Shown here: positions 24,474 through 27,122 of the stretch, piece after piece | How positions within the stretch are numbered: the first letter of the stretch is position 1 | How the letters are laid out: each line of letters opens with the position of its first letter | NCBI GenBank assembly: GCA_046294815.1 | Contig: JBKBOJ010000044.1 | Span: 1-27,122, forward strand | Direction of reading: 5' to 3' | DNA length: 27,122 nucleotides | Source: Pelomonas sp046294815 | GTDB lineage: Bacteria; Pseudomonadota; Gammaproteobacteria; Burkholderiales; Burkholderiaceae_C | Position numbers and translations under genes: made by a program | Notes under the pieces: model-generated | What the model was told of the DNA's origin: nothing | What the model saw: only the letters and a program-made list of their open reading frames with translations | The model's database searches: none

Positions 24474-27122
24474 CAAGGCATCGACCTGTGCCGTGCTCAT
24501 GGCCTGGATCTGGTCGGAGGTCAGTGCCAGGCTTTGTGCCATGTTCAGGGCGGCCAGATCCTGCGTCTGGAACGCCTGAATCTGCTCGGTCGTGAACGCC
24601 TGCATCTGCTCGGTCGTCAGGCCCGCCACCGCGGCAGTGGTGAACGCCACGATGTCCTGGGTGTCGATCGCCCGGATCTGATCGGTCGTGAACGACCCGA
24701 TCTGTGCCGAGTTCAGGGTGGCGAAGTGCTGGGTGTCCAGCGCCCGGATGCCTTCGGTGCTCAGGGCATGCAGTTGCGCGGTGCTCAGTGCATGCACCTG
24801 GGCCGTGGTCAGCGCGTGGATGTCTGCACTTTCCATCGTGGAGATCTGGCTCGTGGTCAGCGCGGCGATCTGGCTGGTGGACAGGGCGCGGATCTGTGCG
24901 CTGTCGAAGGCGTTCAGGTCATCGCTGACCAGGCCGGCCACCTGGGGCTGGGTGGTCAGCGCGGCGACTTGCTGGGTGGTCAGCGCGCCAATCTGGCTGG
25001 AGCTGAGGGCTTCGATCTGGGCCGTGCTGAGGGCACGCAGCGCCTGCGTGTTGAGCGCGCGCAGGTCTTGCGACTCGATGGCCGCAACCTGGTCGGTGGA
25101 CAGACCGCCAACTTGACGGGAACTCAGCGCAGCGAACTGCGTGCTGTCCATGGCGGCGATATTGCCGGTGCTCAGCGCGCCAAGCTGCGTCGAGCTGAGG
25201 GCACCGACTTGCGCCGTGGAGAGCGCGGCGACGTCGGCGCTCTCCATCGTGGATACCTGGGTGGTGGTCAGGGCCGCGAGCTGGGCGGTGCTGAGGGCGC
25301 GGATCTGGCCACTGGTGAGCGCATTCAGGTCATCGCTCACCAAACCGGCAATCTGGCCGGTCGTGAGCGCAGCGACTTGCTGAGTCGTCAGTGCAGCAAT
25401 CTGGCCAGAGCCCAGCGCTTCGAGCTGAGCGGTGCTCAGCGCACGCAGGGCAAGCGTGTTCATGGCGCGCAGGTCCTGCGACTCGATGGCGGCCACCTGG
25501 TCGGTCGACAAGCCGGCGACCTGGCGGGAGGTCAAGGCGGCGAACTGCCCGCTGTCCATCGCGGCAATATTGCCGGTGCTCAGCGCGCCGAGCTGGGTCG
25601 AGCTGAGCGAGGCGACCTGGGCGGTGGTGAGCGCGGCAACGTCGGCGCTCTCCATCGTGGACACCTGGGTGGTGCTCAGGGCCGCGAGCTGGGCGGTGCT
25701 GAGGGCGCGGATCTGGCCACTGGTGAGCGCATTCAGGTCATCGCTCACCAGACCCGCCACCTGTGCGGAAGTCAGGGAGGCGACTTGCTGGGTGGTCAGC
25801 GCGCCAATCTGGCTGGAGCTGAGGGCTTCGATCTGGGCCGTGCTGAGGGCACGCAGCGCCTGCGTGTTGAGCGCGCGCAGGTCTTGCGACTCGATGGCGG
25901 CCATCTGGTCGGTCGACAAGCCAGCGACCTGGCGAGAGTTCAGCGCGCCGAACTGGCTGGTGTCCAGCGCCACCACATTGGCCGTGCTCAGCGCACCCAA
26001 TTGGGTGGAGCTAAAGGCGGCAATCTGAGCTGTGCTCAGGGCTGCCACATCGGCGCTTTCCATCGCCGCGATCTGGCTTGTGGTCAGGGCTGCGATCTGC
26101 GCCGAGGTCAGCGCGCGGATCTGGCCACTGGTGAGCGCATTCAGGTCATCGCTCACCAAACCGGCAATCTGGCCGGTCGTGAGCGCAGCGACTTGCTGAG
26201 TCGTCAGTGCAGCAATCTGGCCAGAGCCCAGCGNNNNNNNNNNNNNNNNNNNNNNNNNNNNNNNNNNNNNNNNNNNNNNNNNNNNNNNNNNNNNNNNNNN
26301 NNNNNNNNNNNNNNNNNNNNNNNNNNNNNNNNNGGGCAAGCGTGTTCATGGCGCGCAGGTCCTGCGACTCGATGGCGGCCACCTGGTCGGTCGACAAGCC
26401 GGCGACCTGGCGGGAGGTCAAGGCGGCGAACTGCCCGCTGTCCATCGCGGCAATGTTGCCGGTGCTCAGCGCGCCGAGCTGGGTCGAGCTGAGCGAGGCG
26501 ACCTGGGCGGTGGTGAGCGCGGCGACGTCGGCACTCTCCATCGTGGATACCTGGGCGGTGGTCAGCGCGGCGATCTGGGCGGTGGTGAGCGCACGGATCT
26601 GCGTCGAAGCCAGCGCGTTCAGGTCATCGCTGACCAGGCCGGCCACCTGGGGCTGGGTGGTCAGCGCGGCGACTTGCTGGGTGGTCAGCGCGCCAATCTG
26701 GCTGGAGCTGAGGGCTTCGATCTGGGCCGTGCTGAGGGCACGCAGCGCCTGCGTGTTGAGCGCGCGCAGGTCTTGCGACTCGATGGCCGCAACCTGGTCG
26801 GTGGACAGACCGCCAACTTGACGGGAACTCAGCGCAGCGAACTGCGTGCTGTCCATGGCGGCGATATTGCCGGTGCTCAGCGCGCCAAGCTGCGTCGAGC
26901 TGAGGGCACCGACTTGCGCCGTGGAGAGCGCGGCGACGTCGGCGCTCTCCATCGTGGATACCTGGGTGGTGGTCAGGGCCGCGAGCTGGGCGGTGCTGAG
27001 GGCGCGGATCTGGCCACTGGTGAGCGCATTCAGGTCATCGCTCACCAAACCGGCAATCTGGCCGGTCGTGAGCGCAGCGACTTGCTGAGTCGTCAGTGCA
27101 GCAATCTGGCCAGAGCCCAGCG
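23769..27122 (-). CDS. giant octapeptide-repeat protein with Ca-loop C-terminus, type I secretion substrate (3' part)
   Basis: The gene enters from the right edge, so the N-terminus is unseen. From the visible end inward to about 24474 the protein is only octapeptide repeats, A-L-[ST]-[ST]-x-Q-[IVL]-x, about 106 copies in view, about a quarter Ser/Thr, with no Cys. A C-terminal domain of about 235 residues follows. It opens with STPLVLDLNGNGIETL and has EF-hand-like loops DRNDDGKVNSGSE, DTNHDHKVNAAD and DANHDGKTDVGE, then HQLADVWFAKD and the tail SLDDDDTLRQVPLI. This domain is common at the end of type I secreted RTX-like proteins, and the acidic/hydrophobic tail fits an uncleaved C-terminal signal. 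The secretion genes nearby (13322-18403) are the obvious exporter. The 100 N at 26234-26333 breaks the frame artificially. An adhesin, sheath or S-layer-like role is inference. Confidence 0.88.
24474..26233 (-). repeat. 24-bp octad repeats in a 408-bp higher-order unit, left block
   Basis: About 73 in-frame 24-bp repeats. The octad GLVSDDLN (minus strand) recurs with its marker gc[ag]ttcaggtcatcgct at 24910, 25321, 25729 and 26137: spacings 411, 408 and 408 bp, i.e. 17 octads. The 411-bp unit carries one extra codon (ALTTQPQVA). Octads near the C-terminal domain (24474-24900) are more diverged and lack the long-range identity. Confidence 0.95.
26234..26333. other. assembly gap of 100 N
   Basis: Exactly 100 N, a conventional unknown-length placeholder, within the repeats. 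In the copy at 25418-25447 the sequence between the same flanks is 30 bp, so the true gap is probably 30 bp plus a multiple of about 408 bp. Confidence 0.95.
26334..27122 (-). repeat. 24-bp octad repeats, right block (continues beyond the window)
   Basis: About 33 further octads. Bases 26615-27122 are identical by eye to 24910-25417 over 508 bp, and 26334-26454 are identical to 25448-25568. The block ends at the same repeat position (cagagcccagcg) as the sequence just before the gap. Confidence 0.93.

Noticed and set aside
26234..26339. Frameshift in the giant gene
   Set aside because: It is caused by the 100-N placeholder, whose length is not compatible with the reading frame; flanking copies are in frame.
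24417..26492. Long + strand open frame (about 690 codons) antisense to the repeat gene
   Set aside because: Tandem repeats of 24 bp keep every frame open; the minus frame has the recognisable C-terminal domain, this one has none.
24474..27122. CRISPR-like regular repeats
   Set aside because: There are no unique spacers; the 24-bp repeats are contiguous, in frame and degenerate as coding octads.

Overview
The window is GC-rich, densely coded DNA. Its gene complement (RegB/RegA sensor pair, DUF4124 protein, RlmB, SPINDLY-type transferase, type I secretion genes and a secreted protein with a Ca-loop C-terminus) points to a betaproteobacterium of the order Burkholderiales, probably near the Rubrivivax/Leptothrix/Comamonadaceae group. 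That placement is inferred from protein resemblance, not from a marker gene. No rRNA, tRNA, insertion sequence or CRISPR array was seen, and no gene-free stretch exceeds about 200 bases.

Region 1 (1-11346) is ordinary chromosome with signs of decay. It holds the 3' end of a redox sensor kinase with its response regulator, a ClC-type chloride transporter, a luciferase-like flavin oxidoreductase, an HtrA-type periplasmic protease, a DUF4124 protein, a DUF1624 membrane protein overlapping rlmB, upp, a two-gene chromate transporter, and a D-2-hydroxyacid dehydrogenase. Three broken genes lie among them: an alpha/beta-hydrolase tail, a LysR regulator with two internal deletions, and a DUF1993 gene with a lost start and a one-base insertion.

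Region 2 (11457-18403) is a compact operon on the + strand: a TPR/SPINDLY-type O-GlcNAc-transferase-like glycosyltransferase (GT41), then a type I secretion ABC exporter, membrane fusion protein and TolC-like outer membrane protein. The transferase stop and exporter start overlap (TGATG).

Region 3 (18594-23591) is a sugar-modification and glycosyltransfer block: an NAD-dependent epimerase/dehydratase, a sugar C-methyltransferase with a TTG start, and a family-2-like glycosyltransferase on +, facing two glycosyltransferases (GT-B and GT2) on -.

Region 4 (23769 to the right edge, - strand) is the 3' part of a giant secreted protein. Its C-terminus has calcium-loop sequences typical of type I substrates. 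The rest is an uninterrupted run of about 106 visible 8-residue repeats, consensus A-L-[ST]-[ST]-x-Q-[IVL]-x, organised in a 17-octad (136-residue, 408-bp) higher-order unit. A 100-N assembly gap lies inside it, and the window ends at the same repeat position where the gap begins.

The likely story is that the exporter of region 2 secretes the giant Ser/Thr-rich repeat protein of region 4. The GT41 enzyme and the sugar block may glycosylate it first, as a Gram-negative, type I counterpart of serine-rich-repeat adhesin loci. The export link is reasonably supported by domain type and proximity; the glycosylation link is inference from gene order and composition.
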